A stretch of 64,000 nucleotides of DNA, taken from Flavobacterium ammonificans (GTDB lineage Bacteria; Bacteroidota; Bacteroidia; Flavobacteriales; Flavobacteriaceae). Of this stretch, positions 45,901-52,735 are shown in pieces. A program made the translations under genes and the position numbers. Location of the stretch: contig NZ_AP025183.1 in the NCBI RefSeq assembly GCF_020885975.1, positions 682,001 through 746,000 of the forward strand, in the 5' to 3' direction. How positions within the stretch are numbered: position 1 is the stretch's first letter; every line of letters begins with the position of its first letter. Under the pieces are notes generated by a model that did no database searches, was not told the origin of the DNA, and saw nothing but the letters and a program-made list of their open reading frames with translations.

Positions 45901-48900
45901 CACCAATCCAAATGACGGATGTAATTATTTACCATCTAGTCAAATTAGCGCTAATACAAGTCTAGCTTGGAGAGCGGCAGATTGTGATGGTGACGGAACG
46001 CCAAATGGAACAGATAATCAACCATTAAACCCATGTGTGGGAGGTGCAGCCATACCAAATACTTCAAATGCCGTTTGGCAAGCAGCAGATTGTGATAGTG
46101 ACGGAATTCCAAATGGAACAGAAGGTCTTATAGATACGGATGGGGATGGCACACCAAACTATTTGGATGTGGATTCTGATAATGACAACATACCAGATGC
46201 AGTAGAAAAAGGCAGTGGAAATACGCTATTAGACACCGATGGAGATGGAACACCAGATTACAGAGATTTAGATTCAGATAATGATGGGATTCTTGACAGT
46301 ATTGAAGACACAGGATGTTCAGGAACAGCACCATGTACCCCAACGGATACTGATGGAGATAACATCCCAGATTATAGAGATCTAGATTCAGATGCTGATG
46401 GTATTTCTGATTCTATTGAAAAAGGACCAGGATCCACACCTTTAGATACAGATGGAGATGGTACTCCAGATTTCCAAGAAATTGATTCAGATGGAGATGG
46501 CATTTCAGACGCAATAGAGAAAGGTTCGGGAGCAACTCCTGTGGATACAGATAGTGATGGAACTCCTGATTACCGTGATACCGACTCTGATAATGATGGC
46601 ATTTCAGATGCGATAGAAAAAGGTCCGGGATCGACACCAATCGATACCGATGGAGATAATATACCAGATTACTTAGATAGAGACTCAGATGCAGATGGTA
46701 TTTTAGATGCCATTGAAAAAGGACCAGGAGCTACTCCAATCGATACCGATGGAGACAATATTCCAGATTTTCTGGACACCGATTCAGATAATGATGGCAT
46801 TTCAGATGCCATTGAAAAAGGACCTGGAAGCGGGAATACACCATTAGACACCGATGCCGATGGAATACCAGATTACCGCGATACGGATTCGGATAATGAT
46901 GGTATTCCGGATTCAGTAGAGAAAGGAAGTGGCAGCACAGTTGTAGATACAGATAGTGACGGTACACCAGATTATCGTGATTTGGATTCCGACGGTGACG
47001 GTAAACCTGATGCCCAAGAAGGCAATATAGACACAGATGGGGACACTATTCCTAACTACCAAGACTTGGATTCAGATGACGACGGTGTTTTAGATGCGGT
47101 TGATCAATGTCCTTTAGTTGCAGGCACAGCGGCATCCAACGGATGTCCACCTGACTTTGACGGCGATGGTTTAATAGACACCGTTGATTTAGATGACGAC
47201 AATGACGGAATTTTAGATACAGTAGAAGCGGCGGCTTGTTTGCCGGCCAGTCCAAATTGTGATACGGATGGTGACGGTATTCCGAATCGTTTGGATTCCG
47301 ATTCTGATAATGATGGCATTTCTGATGTGAAGGAAGCAGGAGGAACGGATTCTGATAATGATGGAAGAGTTGACGGAGGAGTTGATGCTGACGGAGTTCC
47401 AACGTCTGCGAATGGAGGTCTAACACCTCCAAATACAGACGGAACCGGTGGAACTAATCCGTATGACATTGATTCTGATGGTGACGGAATTCCAGATACG
47501 ATTGAAAAAGGAGCTAATGGAAATGCACCTGTTGATACTGATGGCGATAACATTCCAGATTATCTTGATTTAGATTCGGATGGCGATGGCATTTCGGACG
47601 CGATTGAAAAAGGACCAAATGGAACTACCCCAATTGATACAGATGGCGACGGTATTGCAGATTACAAAGATCTAGATTCAGACAACGATGGTATTTCAGA
47701 TGCAATTGAAAAAGGACCTGGAACAACACCAGTAGATACCGATGGCGATGGAACCCCAGATTACCGTGATACGGATTCCGATAATGATGGAATGTCTGAC
47801 ACTATTGAAAAAGAGCCAACCGCAACTCCAGTGGACACAGATAGTGACGAAACACCAGATTACCGAGATTTAGATTCTGATAACGATGGCATTTCAGATG
47901 CGATTGAAAAAGGACCTGGAACAACACCTGTTGATACTGATGGAGATAACATCCCAGATTATAGAGATCTAGATTCAGACGGTGATGGTATTTCGGATGC
48001 GATTGAAAAAGGTCCGGGAGCGACACCAGTGGATACAGATGGTGACGGAATTCCGGATTATCGTGATACCGATTCAGATAATGATGGGATATCTGACGCT
48101 AATGAAAAAGGTTCGGGAGCGACACCAGTAGATACTGATGGTGATGGATTACCGGATTATAGAGACCTAGATTCAGACAACGATGGTATTCCAGATGCAG
48201 TGGAGAAAGGCCCAAGTACTACTCCAGTGGATACCGATGGGGATAACATACCAGATTATAGAGATTTGGATACTGATAACGATGGCATTCCAGACAACCA
48301 AGAAGGAATAGTCGATACTGATGGCGATACAATTCCAGATTATAGAGATTTGGATTCGGATGGAGATGGTGTTTTAGACACTAACGACCAATGCCCATTA
48401 GTGGTAGGAACAGCACAAATGAATGGCTGTCCAGCTGATTTTGATGGTGATGGAATTGATGATACAGCTGATTTAGATGATGATAACGATGGGATCTTGG
48501 ATTCAGTAGAAGCGGCAGCTTGTTCACCAACTGATCCAGATTGCGATACTGATGGAGACGGCATCCCTAATCGATACGATGCTGATTCAGATAATGACGG
48601 TATTAAAGACACCAAAGAAGCGGGAGTTGTAGACGCTAACAACGATGGAAAAGCAGACGGAGGAGTAGATGCTAATGGAGTACCTAGCTCGACTAATGGA
48701 GGCATAACACCACCAAACACAGATGGTGACGGGCAAGCGAATCCATACGACCTAGATTCAGACGGAGATGGTATTTCGGATGCGATTGAAAAAGGAGCTA
48801 ACGGAGCCAGTCCAGTGGATACAGATGGTGATGGAGCACCAGATTATTTGGATTTGGATTCGGATAATGACGGTATTCCAGATGCAATTGAAAAAGGAAC

Positions 48901-51900
48901 CGGCTCAAGTATTTTAGATTCAGATGGCGATGGAACACCAGATTATAGAGATTTGGATTCAGACAATGACGGTATTCTAGACAGTTTAGAAAAAGGAACA
49001 ACAGCCACTCCAATCGATACCGATGGAGACAATATTCCAGATTACCGTGATCTAGATTCAGATAACGATGGTATGCCAGATGCAGTAGAAAAAGGAAGTA
49101 GCTCTTCACCAGTAGATACAGATGGCGACGGCACTCCAGATTATCGCGATACCGATTCGGATAATGACGGTATTACAGACGCTATCGAAAAAGGGCCTAA
49201 CGGACTCACTCCAATAGACACTGATGGCGACGGCACTCCAGATTACAGAGATTTGGATTCGGATAACGACGGCATTCCTGATGCTACTGAAAAAGGAACT
49301 GGAAGTACTCCATTGGATACGGATAATGATGGAACTCCAGATTACAGAGATCTAGATTCAGACAACGATGGACTTCCAGATGTAGTAGAAAAAGGATCCG
49401 GAAGTACTCTGTTGGATTCAGATAATGATGGCACCCCAGATTACAGAGATGTAGATTCAGATAACGATGGGATTCCTGATGCAGTAGAAAAAGGAAGTGG
49501 CAGCACACCAGTAGATACAGATGGCGACGGCACTCCAGATTATCTTGATACTGATTCGGATAATGATGGTATTCCAGACTCAGTAGAGAAAGGACCAAAC
49601 GGAGCAAATCCAATTGATACGGATAATGATGGAACCCCAGATTACCGAGATTTGGATTCGGACAACGACGGTATTTCAGATGCAATAGAGAAAGGACCAA
49701 ATGGAGCTACTCCTGTCGATACAGATTCGGATAATATTCCAGATTACCGAGATGCAGATTCTGATGTAGATAACAAACCTGATAATCAGGAAGGATTAAC
49801 AGATACAGATGGAGATGGTGTTCCTAATTATAGAGATACTGATTCTGATAACGATGGCGTTTTGGATGTAAATGACCAATGTCCGTATGTGGCAGGAACA
49901 GCTATTTTAAATGGTTGTCCGCCAGATTCAGACAGTGACGGAATAATAGATGATATTGATTTGGATGATGATAACGATGGTATCCTAGATACAGTGGAGA
50001 ATGGAATTTGTAGTCCAGCATCAGTTGATTGTGATACTGACGGCGATGGTATTCCAAACCGATTGGATCCAGATTCAGACAACGACGGTATCTCTGATGC
50101 AAGAGAATCAAATGGAACGGATACTAATGGCGACGGCAAAGTAGATGGCAATGTAGACGCTAATGGTATTCCACAATCATCTAATGGCGGTGTAACACCT
50201 CCAAATACAGATGGAGATGCTAATCCAAATCCATACGATCTAGATTCAGATGGCGATGGTATTACAGACGCTATTGAAAAAGGAACCAATGGCAATGCAC
50301 CGGTGGACAGTGATGGTGACGGCACGCAAGATTATTTGGATTTAGATTCGGATAACGATGGTATTTCAGACTCAGTTGAAAAAGGAACAGGAACCAGTAT
50401 TTTAGATACTGATGGTGATGGAACTCCAGACTATAGAGATGTAGATTCGGATAACGATGGTATTCCTGATGCAGTAGAGAAAGGACCAAATGGAGCTACT
50501 CCAGTAGACACAGATGGAGACGGCATACTTGATTACCGTGATTTGGATTCAGATAACGATGGTATCCCAGATGCAGTAGAGAAAGGACCAAATGGAAATA
50601 ATCCTGTTGATACTGACGGAGATGGTACTCCGGATTATAGAGATGTAGATTCAGACGGTGATGGAGTAGGTGATTTTGAAGACGATTGCCCGTTAACTAT
50701 TGGCAGTGTTGTATTAAAAGGTTGCCCAGGAATTGATTCAGATAATGATGGAATTCCAGACGCCGTAGATTTAGATGACGACAATGATGGAATCACTGAT
50801 GTTGTTGAAAATGCAGCTTGTACGCCAACTGCTTCGAATTGCGATACGGATGGCGACGGAATCATCAATAGTTTGGATTTAGATTCAGATAACGATGGTA
50901 TTACCGATGCAAGGGAATCTAATGGTATAGACGCGAATGGCGATGGTAGAATAGACGGCTCAGTTAACGCAAATGGGGTTCCAGTTGCTGCCAATGGTGG
51001 AACAACTCCTCCCGATACTGATGGTGATGGAAGACGCAATCCATACGATGTAGATTCTGACAATGATGGCATTTCTGATTCAGTAGAGAAAGGAGCGAAT
51101 TCAAACGCACCAGTAGATACAGACGGAGACGGAACGCCAGATTACTTGGATTTAGATTCAGATAACGACGGTATTTCTGATGCGATTGAGAAAGGTCCAA
51201 CAGCCACTCCAGTTGATACTGATAATGACGGAACGCTAGATTACAGAGATTTAGATTCGGATAACGACGGCATTCCTGATGCTACTGAAAAAGGAACTGG
51301 AAGTACTCCATTGGATACGGATAACGATGGAACACCAGATTACAGAGATTTGGATTCAGACAATGACGGTATTTCAGATGCGATTGAGAAAGGCCCAACA
51401 GCCACTCCAGTTGATACTGATAATGACGGCACTCCAGATTACAGAGATTTAGATTCAGATAACGATGGTATTCCAGACTCAGTAGAGAAAGGACCAAACG
51501 GCGCTATTCCAGTTGATACTGATAATGACGGAACACCAGATTACAGAGATTTGGATTCAGATAACGACGGCATTCCAGATTCAGTAGAGAAAGGCCCAAC
51601 AGCCACTCCAGTTGATACTGATAATGACGGCACTCCAGATTACAGAGATTTGGATTCTGACAACGACGGTATTTCAGATGCGATTGAGAAAGGCCCAACA
51701 GCCACTCCAGTTGATACTGATAATGACGGCACTCCAGATTATAGAGATTTGGACAGCGATAACGACGGTATCTCGGACAACATCGAGAAAGGCCCAACAG
51801 CCACTCCAGTTGATACTGATAATGACGGCACTCCAGATTATAGAGATTTGGACAGCGATAACGACGGTATCTCGGACAACATCGAGAAAGGCCAATCAGC

Positions 51901-52726
51901 CACTCCAGTTGATACTGATAACGATGGAACACCAGATTACAGAGATTTGGATTCTGATAACGATGGTATTCCTGACGCAGTAGAGAAAGGACCAAATGGA
52001 GCTGCGCCAATTGACACGGATGGTGATGGTACGCCAGATTATAGAGATTTAGATTCTGATAACGATGGCAGTCCTGATGCAGACGAAAAAGGCCCCGATG
52101 GAACTAATCCAATAGATTCTGATGGCGATGGCATTCCAGATTACAGAGATTTACCTAACGTATCTCTAAATCCCGACACCGACGGCGACGGAGTTATTGA
52201 TTCGCAGGAGGTTATCGACGGTACAGATCCAAATAACGCATGCGATTCAGTCCCATCTAGCATTACCGTACCATTGAGTCAATTATTTTTAGATGGCGAT
52301 TGTGACAGTGATGGATTAACCAATGGTGAGGAATTGGGATTAAATCCAATGCTACCAACGGATGTGGATAATAATGGCACGCCAGATTATTTGGAGTTCA
52401 ACAACCACAGTCAGAGCGAGGATGATTTGGAGATATTCAACTCGATGACAACAAACGGTGATGGGCTTAATGATGTATTTGTAATTAGAGGTATTGAGAA
52501 CTATCCAGATAATAACTTATACATCTATAACCGTTGGGGAGTAGAGGTATACAATGTAGAGGGTTATGGTCAGGACAATAAGTACTTTACGGGTATTTCC
52601 CAAGGACGTAATACCTTCTCACAAACCGCAGAATTACCTAAGGGGACTTACTATTTTATATTACGATATAAAAACAAGCAAGGGGTAGATAAGCAACGTT
52701 CGGGTTATTTATACATTACAAAATAA
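30947..52726 (+). CDS. Giant T9SS-exported surface adhesin (7259 aa) with TSP3 array
   Basis: Very large cell-surface protein. Order by approximate residue: 1-103 Ser/Thr/Gln-rich lead; 104-123 hydrophobic signal (MISVVVLGFLFVSSTSTNAQ); 125-330 beta-sandwich; 335-885 discoidin-like and LamG/DUF8202-like regions; 890-3735 globular domains separated by eight Ca-binding connectors (DSDGDGC...DLDDDNDG), including a thrice-repeated domain (nt 33720, 35420, 38910), an FG-GAP propeller (2032-2442), a CARDB-like domain and two discoidin-like repeats; 3740-3842 Ig-like; 3843-4719 eight cadherin-like/VCBS repeats (GNVLTNDTDPEGN); a ninth near 4880; 5055-7082 about sixty thrombospondin type 3 units of 33-34 residues; 7159-7259 gliding-motility type B sorting domain (TTNGDGLNDVFVIRG, IYNRWG). 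It is secreted through T9SS, probably with the two genes downstream. True start may be ATG 30947, 31130 or 31256. Confidence 0.93.
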   Translation: MRESIQRMSIHPVKRKATLSKTVQVSHPTINTDSTASAQQQCKSTAASQATINHSQSTDSIMTTLYRFTMTQFIYRTMMRLSTIFQLKQKSSSTTTYNSFHHAMISVVVLGFLFVSSTSTNAQITNLKLATEPITYSEISGGTNLVAGGSAIGAASAVTPIGFDFVFQGNTYSNFSVNAAGLLKLGPVAVTTESANNASSTTNTPKLYAWWDATATMAAANGGGVTFALSGSAPNRVLTVQWKVAYTTNASAGFSYQVKLYETTNVIEYLYGAIPPSGTLSASVGLGNFGANEYQSIYTFNHIPSSTINYNNTSFYPGAGNGIKYIFTPNLAVLTPANVANKPSFWLKADGALNATRTFLNVPANRRTASSELSSTWAASNSVLNATNAWIAVAPTGSNQLGALTLDLGSVQTIDGVATLGAGSNAYHVKDYVVRVSNDNITYTDLGLFMGNELNTALRFADFDAPVSCRYVRIIPSGFETWRALRVDVYTKTPIAIANNAKVANWEETSGNNLHAYQNNTSAQPTFNTNQINFNPAVNFTNNPGTSLNIPDLANIRQSYWVAQDATAAGNTYFHVLFGGDANLYGAVTTPNFHGGLAGAVQFTPSMSVAQGGWRKDGTVGSAASTYDFGVQGKPNLMTSFALQDNAPISAQSISFQAGQARSWQGPIAEIITFQNQATTNQQNIVETYLGIKYGISVGHDYVIPDGTIVWNRTANIAYHNNVFGIGRSDSQGLHQRQSFSTSFTGKFITVGNNSVIGTTNAATVGNNIPTDNTYLILGDNNAPILYEETLTGDYYPLLRKWRVSNTGITAATKISVPAFGNTSPNALPYSNIDRFDAETVYLVIDTDGDGNFANATYTAMTKVGTGVNATWEINRVLPNNAVIGFAVKQNLTDSDSDSILDGIDIDDDNDGVIDALEQSNCKTMGRDLRYVSMTGAAIANKNDNTINTNTTASSADWISSYSTETYSLPLSLKFKRDAFTAQAMFGLIPAANNQTPTNYTDNGYKFYMVGSTVYGYFGTTWNFTHTSQLNEEYRIDISATGFVTVRINGVVLRSFQGVNSAYRLVVSSSGTTVALKDIRLTNAANPERTFCMDTDIDGDGIPNRLELDSDNDGCPDAVEARAVTNLTATTVAGPFGNNGLSDGLETVADNGIYNRTINYYNARIAGINSCTDTDGDTVGDLADLDDDNDGILDSEECIPFNINNLNYAPQTFTVTNGASASQTFPAATDGLVINVWTLDNSFNVRINDTHLTNPEELQFWPSVPTDALFEFLDGTTYSTVWSIVGNQSRPLIRIYIDKFGEIKVFGSRTSGGALEEMRLRNGSFNNITLNTNAPNSFQIGQAVVSQTFITGDYGVVLAPNCDADNDGIPNGQDLDSDGDGCPDAKEAGVPGTLLSGAVKNGSNGAVTTTTTTPNAIAGSAGNYGANGLANVLEATTESGLTSYPSTYINFALNPVINACLDTDSDGAADVIDIDDDNDGILDTVEQADCVFTGKNITTVPFSGTAVTARTASTITSSNTNSWLSSYSNENFALPISLKFKRPVSGNTAMIGLVPTTATLTPTSWSDTGYKFYFLGADVNGYFGAAWNFTQATTPSDEYSIDVSATGFVTVRINGVQVRAFQGANANYKLAVSGLTTMQFTEVRLTNPANPEIMTCPDMDNDGKPNYLDLDSDGDGCADAIEGGSSTSATDTTNYPTGTDDNANGLLNNYEGTTAGTVNYASTYTNFAINNSINACTDTDGDGVRDILDLDDDNDGVLDGTECPAMRPYSVYTLNRPDVTFVQNVPVVISGTATQTVTLDQRTQGVAPNNLTFDGVSTWKLVASNIIPSLQNRISVRIAPTPSTTGSFASADAMLITNGIYTYVIDNTSAVAGEFTTTGTWTSQSTGGSYINNSNQFFTAPFTSLPTATWTFTTASGFICPDTDGDTIPDFKDPDSDGDGCNDAVESGVYPFGTSVPVAGTTASNYGANGFVNAKETAAESGVYNGTYTYGFALYTDSNVCNTPTPASCIAPRTLPIPPPWGVAKAFESNTVIWNGGTPTAADLNGDGISEILVPASDYSGYFVYRGDGSNAATATKNYVIPLTSEKASQPAIADLNGDGTPEVIVNSNGFVHIFNNVSGSATSFLYKSTTASQYLQEVNPYVVDINEDGTPEIVMGNDVFSINGTFGAAGSSLVRRIAGPVLTYTSNTVNFPSAPREVVVVDIIPSNPGKEIVFGSRVYGVNMTNNTMTLIRDMSTISGYASASADYGPTAVADMDLDGDLDIVYNGASRVYMWDPNEMQVLFDRAPVTFNIGVRGMTLIANVYNDITTGGKTKDYPEAIIVNAATSTTGTLNAYNLNFNTGNKFVWSLSTNDKSGSTGITAFDFDGNGIREIVYRDETTLRIINGNTNTPVNNAVFTVNSATWGEYPIVADLDNDGEAEIAVTGDNRLQVFARTESSFPWKAAPTYWNQRNYRISNINSNLTVPARELYAPSSRNYNNNLAQLQLQDLGAGVPDGSVIAADASIVINSIVANCPSITINTTISNNGSYFLPPGTKVTVYNADPTTTNASVLATVVTPTRVAVGASINLPITLTFSTSLSSVFVVVNDEGTTARPFNLASAFPNSSIPECDYTNNTATRTFVCLDSDTDGVVDFMDLDDDNDGVLDWAESTNCTFPVNNLSGLTYNGGGTTVTLSGTNLTLSGNSASWTSRYSDQAFKLPIHLEFRTNTAPDYAMIGLLPVAATKTPTNFTDGAYKVYNDASVIRGKLPNAAWDIDNVPYTANTLVEMDISETGWVIVRNNGVIIRQFQGVVSDYNLAFSAWDTRTYTDFSLSSFNVQQNCTDIDTDNDGIPNRLDLDSDGDGCTDAREAGVRGTLAPGSVINRPPGATTNTTTANVANAIAAGPYGLNGFANGLEATAENGIFNGTYTYNYASNVTINACTDTDNDGTSDVIDIDDDNDGILDTDEVICTVVTTSKTGLIISRPSTINYIFNGAATINNLIDGVDNNNYVLYGPTGSLNAEWFRFQFPTAKILNYIEIGHYQGQTLFSTSTTYRVEGSNNGTAWTDVSGILTYNNNAVSTSGGLSSFNSNVANFNNNTAYLYYRLVGINAFSGGTWATEIYFKDKLCAYDTDNDGIPNTLDLDSDGDGCSDAREAGSSTTAVSTSVYPTGQDSNGNGLLNDYEGLTDGTINYTSTYTNFALKNNLNACLDTDSDGISNLVDLDDDNDGVLDTEEFNCSPARLNKTGITVSSTVAWGFNGGSVTLANMVDNAEAIVAFSNSEFLNQTVLQFNLPSARILSQIEIGNQAGNNPLGTTGTYRIQAWDGTEWIDLTADQTFGTPTAPINAANNSYKFNMPSNYTAYTRYRIFGTSNRGTVSGWIQEAYFTERICLLDIDGDGVPNHLDLDADGDGCADAIEAGSSTTATSTSNFPASAGNDTNRNGLLNNYEGGTAGTINYTSTYTSFALSNTINACTDTDGDGITDVRDLDDDNDGILDSIECPLTQLNTNESNGTFGTEATPRNTSNTNVTGGYVYSGTNSGAAQYAVINQGTPYHPAAEFWRYPGRTTGTATDAYLAVNGSTTVGTFYRESISLQAGARYRISFWHQAASANNDYQLAAEVLSASNAVIATANSGPQNSLGWKLASIDFTSASNQTVTFNLKNISINSNGNDFSIDDISISAIGCPDSDLDGIPNHLDLDSDGDGCSDANEYYNSATAQGTDGNSYFGTGNPPAINANGSVIAASYSGTYTNAAVAGSASVITAQPADAGVSPGATVSFTATVTAGSAPVAYQWQLSTDGGTTWANVTNTAPYSGATTTTLTVSNITMSMKGYSYKLVITQANYVCGTVVSNPAKIEIVPFVSIVDDAVTAAEDTVVSGNILTNDKGSGNTALTVNRFKIGATTYNAGDTATIAGVGTIRVNSDGTFTFTPQLNYIGTVPAIEYTATDTVGASDSGTLSIVITPTNDPPGATDELVNVTEDIPFTGDVLSNDTDAEGNSLVVSTFSTTINNVIVTFNAGDTAAIPGVGTIVVNANGSFTFTPALNYIGIIPDVNYTISDGNGGSDTAKLSIVITPVNDAPLAADDIVTGSQGTTLTGSVRTNDSDLEGNNLTVTGFTVVGVAGTPVIGTPFSIPGVGSLTINPDGTYTFVPLSTFTGQAPLITYTLSDGNSTDSAVLDIYVAPVNQAPIARPDAKTINEDTTATGNVLSDGTPDSDPDANTVLKVTQYSFTIGSTVYTYPAGTTTSIPGVGVIVVNADGTYTFTPNSNYNGVVPVITYTITDDNSGAATGATVSSTLTITITPVNDNPITVNDDNKVTLEDMPISGNVLTNDSDPEGNAITVTQFTINGTNYPAGTSATITGVGTLIVNTDGSFTFTPAANYSGAVPTVTYTARDADGGTGTATLKLAVTPVNDAPVAVDDTVSTPENTAATGNVVTNDTDVEGNTKSVTSFTVNGITYQVGTIVTIPNKGTLILNADGTYTFTPAPNTSGAVPVITYTLSDDNGGTDTADLNITVAAVNDAPVVVNESLSTNEDSPLTGNVLANDTDPENNTLTITRFTVAGQSYTAGLTATIDGVGTIRVNTDGTFTFTPVANYNGSVPVIGYTVSDGQSPALTTDGSLSINVNPVNDAPIARPDTASATINTAATGNVVDNDSDIEGSALTVTQFVLTINNVVTTFNAGDTATIPGVGTLVINADGTYIFTPATDYLGPVPAATYTVSDGTATATAALTLSITAPDTDGDGVYDFKETADGTDPNNFCDYKLTSVMGTRTGAWNLADCDGDGTRNGTDTAPLDPCIHAVNAQPDRTNALWQAADCDQDGETNGFEDANGTNYNNACSFTTAPTASSTVYSTWSLLDCDNDGLTNASEITGGTNPLNSDTDGDGNPDNTDTRKTTPTAINDTANGSVGVASVVNVLANDDYLPNDGNTITRVGGTATGIVSFNPVTGQMTYTPTNAEGGTAVTIIYEVCQGSVCATATVTITVAINDADGDGVSDNIEASDNTNPNDGCNYLPSSQISANTSLAWRAADCDGDGTPNGTDNQPLNPCVGGAAIPNTSNAVWQAADCDSDGIPNGTEGLIDTDGDGTPNYLDVDSDNDNIPDAVEKGSGNTLLDTDGDGTPDYRDLDSDNDGILDSIEDTGCSGTAPCTPTDTDGDNIPDYRDLDSDADGISDSIEKGPGSTPLDTDGDGTPDFQEIDSDGDGISDAIEKGSGATPVDTDSDGTPDYRDTDSDNDGISDAIEKGPGSTPIDTDGDNIPDYLDRDSDADGILDAIEKGPGATPIDTDGDNIPDFLDTDSDNDGISDAIEKGPGSGNTPLDTDADGIPDYRDTDSDNDGIPDSVEKGSGSTVVDTDSDGTPDYRDLDSDGDGKPDAQEGNIDTDGDTIPNYQDLDSDDDGVLDAVDQCPLVAGTAASNGCPPDFDGDGLIDTVDLDDDNDGILDTVEAAACLPASPNCDTDGDGIPNRLDSDSDNDGISDVKEAGGTDSDNDGRVDGGVDADGVPTSANGGLTPPNTDGTGGTNPYDIDSDGDGIPDTIEKGANGNAPVDTDGDNIPDYLDLDSDGDGISDAIEKGPNGTTPIDTDGDGIADYKDLDSDNDGISDAIEKGPGTTPVDTDGDGTPDYRDTDSDNDGMSDTIEKEPTATPVDTDSDETPDYRDLDSDNDGISDAIEKGPGTTPVDTDGDNIPDYRDLDSDGDGISDAIEKGPGATPVDTDGDGIPDYRDTDSDNDGISDANEKGSGATPVDTDGDGLPDYRDLDSDNDGIPDAVEKGPSTTPVDTDGDNIPDYRDLDTDNDGIPDNQEGIVDTDGDTIPDYRDLDSDGDGVLDTNDQCPLVVGTAQMNGCPADFDGDGIDDTADLDDDNDGILDSVEAAACSPTDPDCDTDGDGIPNRYDADSDNDGIKDTKEAGVVDANNDGKADGGVDANGVPSSTNGGITPPNTDGDGQANPYDLDSDGDGISDAIEKGANGASPVDTDGDGAPDYLDLDSDNDGIPDAIEKGTGSSILDSDGDGTPDYRDLDSDNDGILDSLEKGTTATPIDTDGDNIPDYRDLDSDNDGMPDAVEKGSSSSPVDTDGDGTPDYRDTDSDNDGITDAIEKGPNGLTPIDTDGDGTPDYRDLDSDNDGIPDATEKGTGSTPLDTDNDGTPDYRDLDSDNDGLPDVVEKGSGSTLLDSDNDGTPDYRDVDSDNDGIPDAVEKGSGSTPVDTDGDGTPDYLDTDSDNDGIPDSVEKGPNGANPIDTDNDGTPDYRDLDSDNDGISDAIEKGPNGATPVDTDSDNIPDYRDADSDVDNKPDNQEGLTDTDGDGVPNYRDTDSDNDGVLDVNDQCPYVAGTAILNGCPPDSDSDGIIDDIDLDDDNDGILDTVENGICSPASVDCDTDGDGIPNRLDPDSDNDGISDARESNGTDTNGDGKVDGNVDANGIPQSSNGGVTPPNTDGDANPNPYDLDSDGDGITDAIEKGTNGNAPVDSDGDGTQDYLDLDSDNDGISDSVEKGTGTSILDTDGDGTPDYRDVDSDNDGIPDAVEKGPNGATPVDTDGDGILDYRDLDSDNDGIPDAVEKGPNGNNPVDTDGDGTPDYRDVDSDGDGVGDFEDDCPLTIGSVVLKGCPGIDSDNDGIPDAVDLDDDNDGITDVVENAACTPTASNCDTDGDGIINSLDLDSDNDGITDARESNGIDANGDGRIDGSVNANGVPVAANGGTTPPDTDGDGRRNPYDVDSDNDGISDSVEKGANSNAPVDTDGDGTPDYLDLDSDNDGISDAIEKGPTATPVDTDNDGTLDYRDLDSDNDGIPDATEKGTGSTPLDTDNDGTPDYRDLDSDNDGISDAIEKGPTATPVDTDNDGTPDYRDLDSDNDGIPDSVEKGPNGAIPVDTDNDGTPDYRDLDSDNDGIPDSVEKGPTATPVDTDNDGTPDYRDLDSDNDGISDAIEKGPTATPVDTDNDGTPDYRDLDSDNDGISDNIEKGPTATPVDTDNDGTPDYRDLDSDNDGISDNIEKGQSATPVDTDNDGTPDYRDLDSDNDGIPDAVEKGPNGAAPIDTDGDGTPDYRDLDSDNDGSPDADEKGPDGTNPIDSDGDGIPDYRDLPNVSLNPDTDGDGVIDSQEVIDGTDPNNACDSVPSSITVPLSQLFLDGDCDSDGLTNGEELGLNPMLPTDVDNNGTPDYLEFNNHSQSEDDLEIFNSMTTNGDGLNDVFVIRGIENYPDNNLYIYNRWGVEVYNVEGYGQDNKYFTGISQGRNTFSQTAELPKGTYYFILRYKNKQGVDKQRSGYLYITK
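46110..52190 (+). repeat. Thrombospondin-type-3 coding repeat array
   Basis: About sixty units of 99-102 bases coding for variants of DTDGDGTPDYRDLDSDNDG followed by IxDAxEKGxxxTPV. Four longer super-units begin with DQCP/DDCP segments at about 47102, 48386, 49873 and 50681. Codons vary between most units but are nearly identical late in the array. Confidence 0.95.
51713..51910 (+). repeat. Two nearly identical adjacent 99-bp units
   Basis: 51713-51811 and 51812-51910 match base for base apart from the change CCAACAGCC to CAATCAGCC near the end of the second copy. Both carry the locally unusual GACAGCGATAAC and TCGGACAACATC codons, which marks a recent duplication. Confidence 0.9.
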
Positions 52727-52735
52727 GAGTAAAAA

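Noticed and set aside
51200..51910. Regularly spaced repeats resembling a CRISPR or minisatellite
   Set aside because: The units are in-frame protein repeats of 99 bases with no unique spacers and no cas genes.
46128..52010. Many long open frames on the minus strand across the adhesin repeat region
   Set aside because: They mirror the Asp/Gly-rich repeat codons of the + strand, repeat with the same period, and lack any domain or start-site support.
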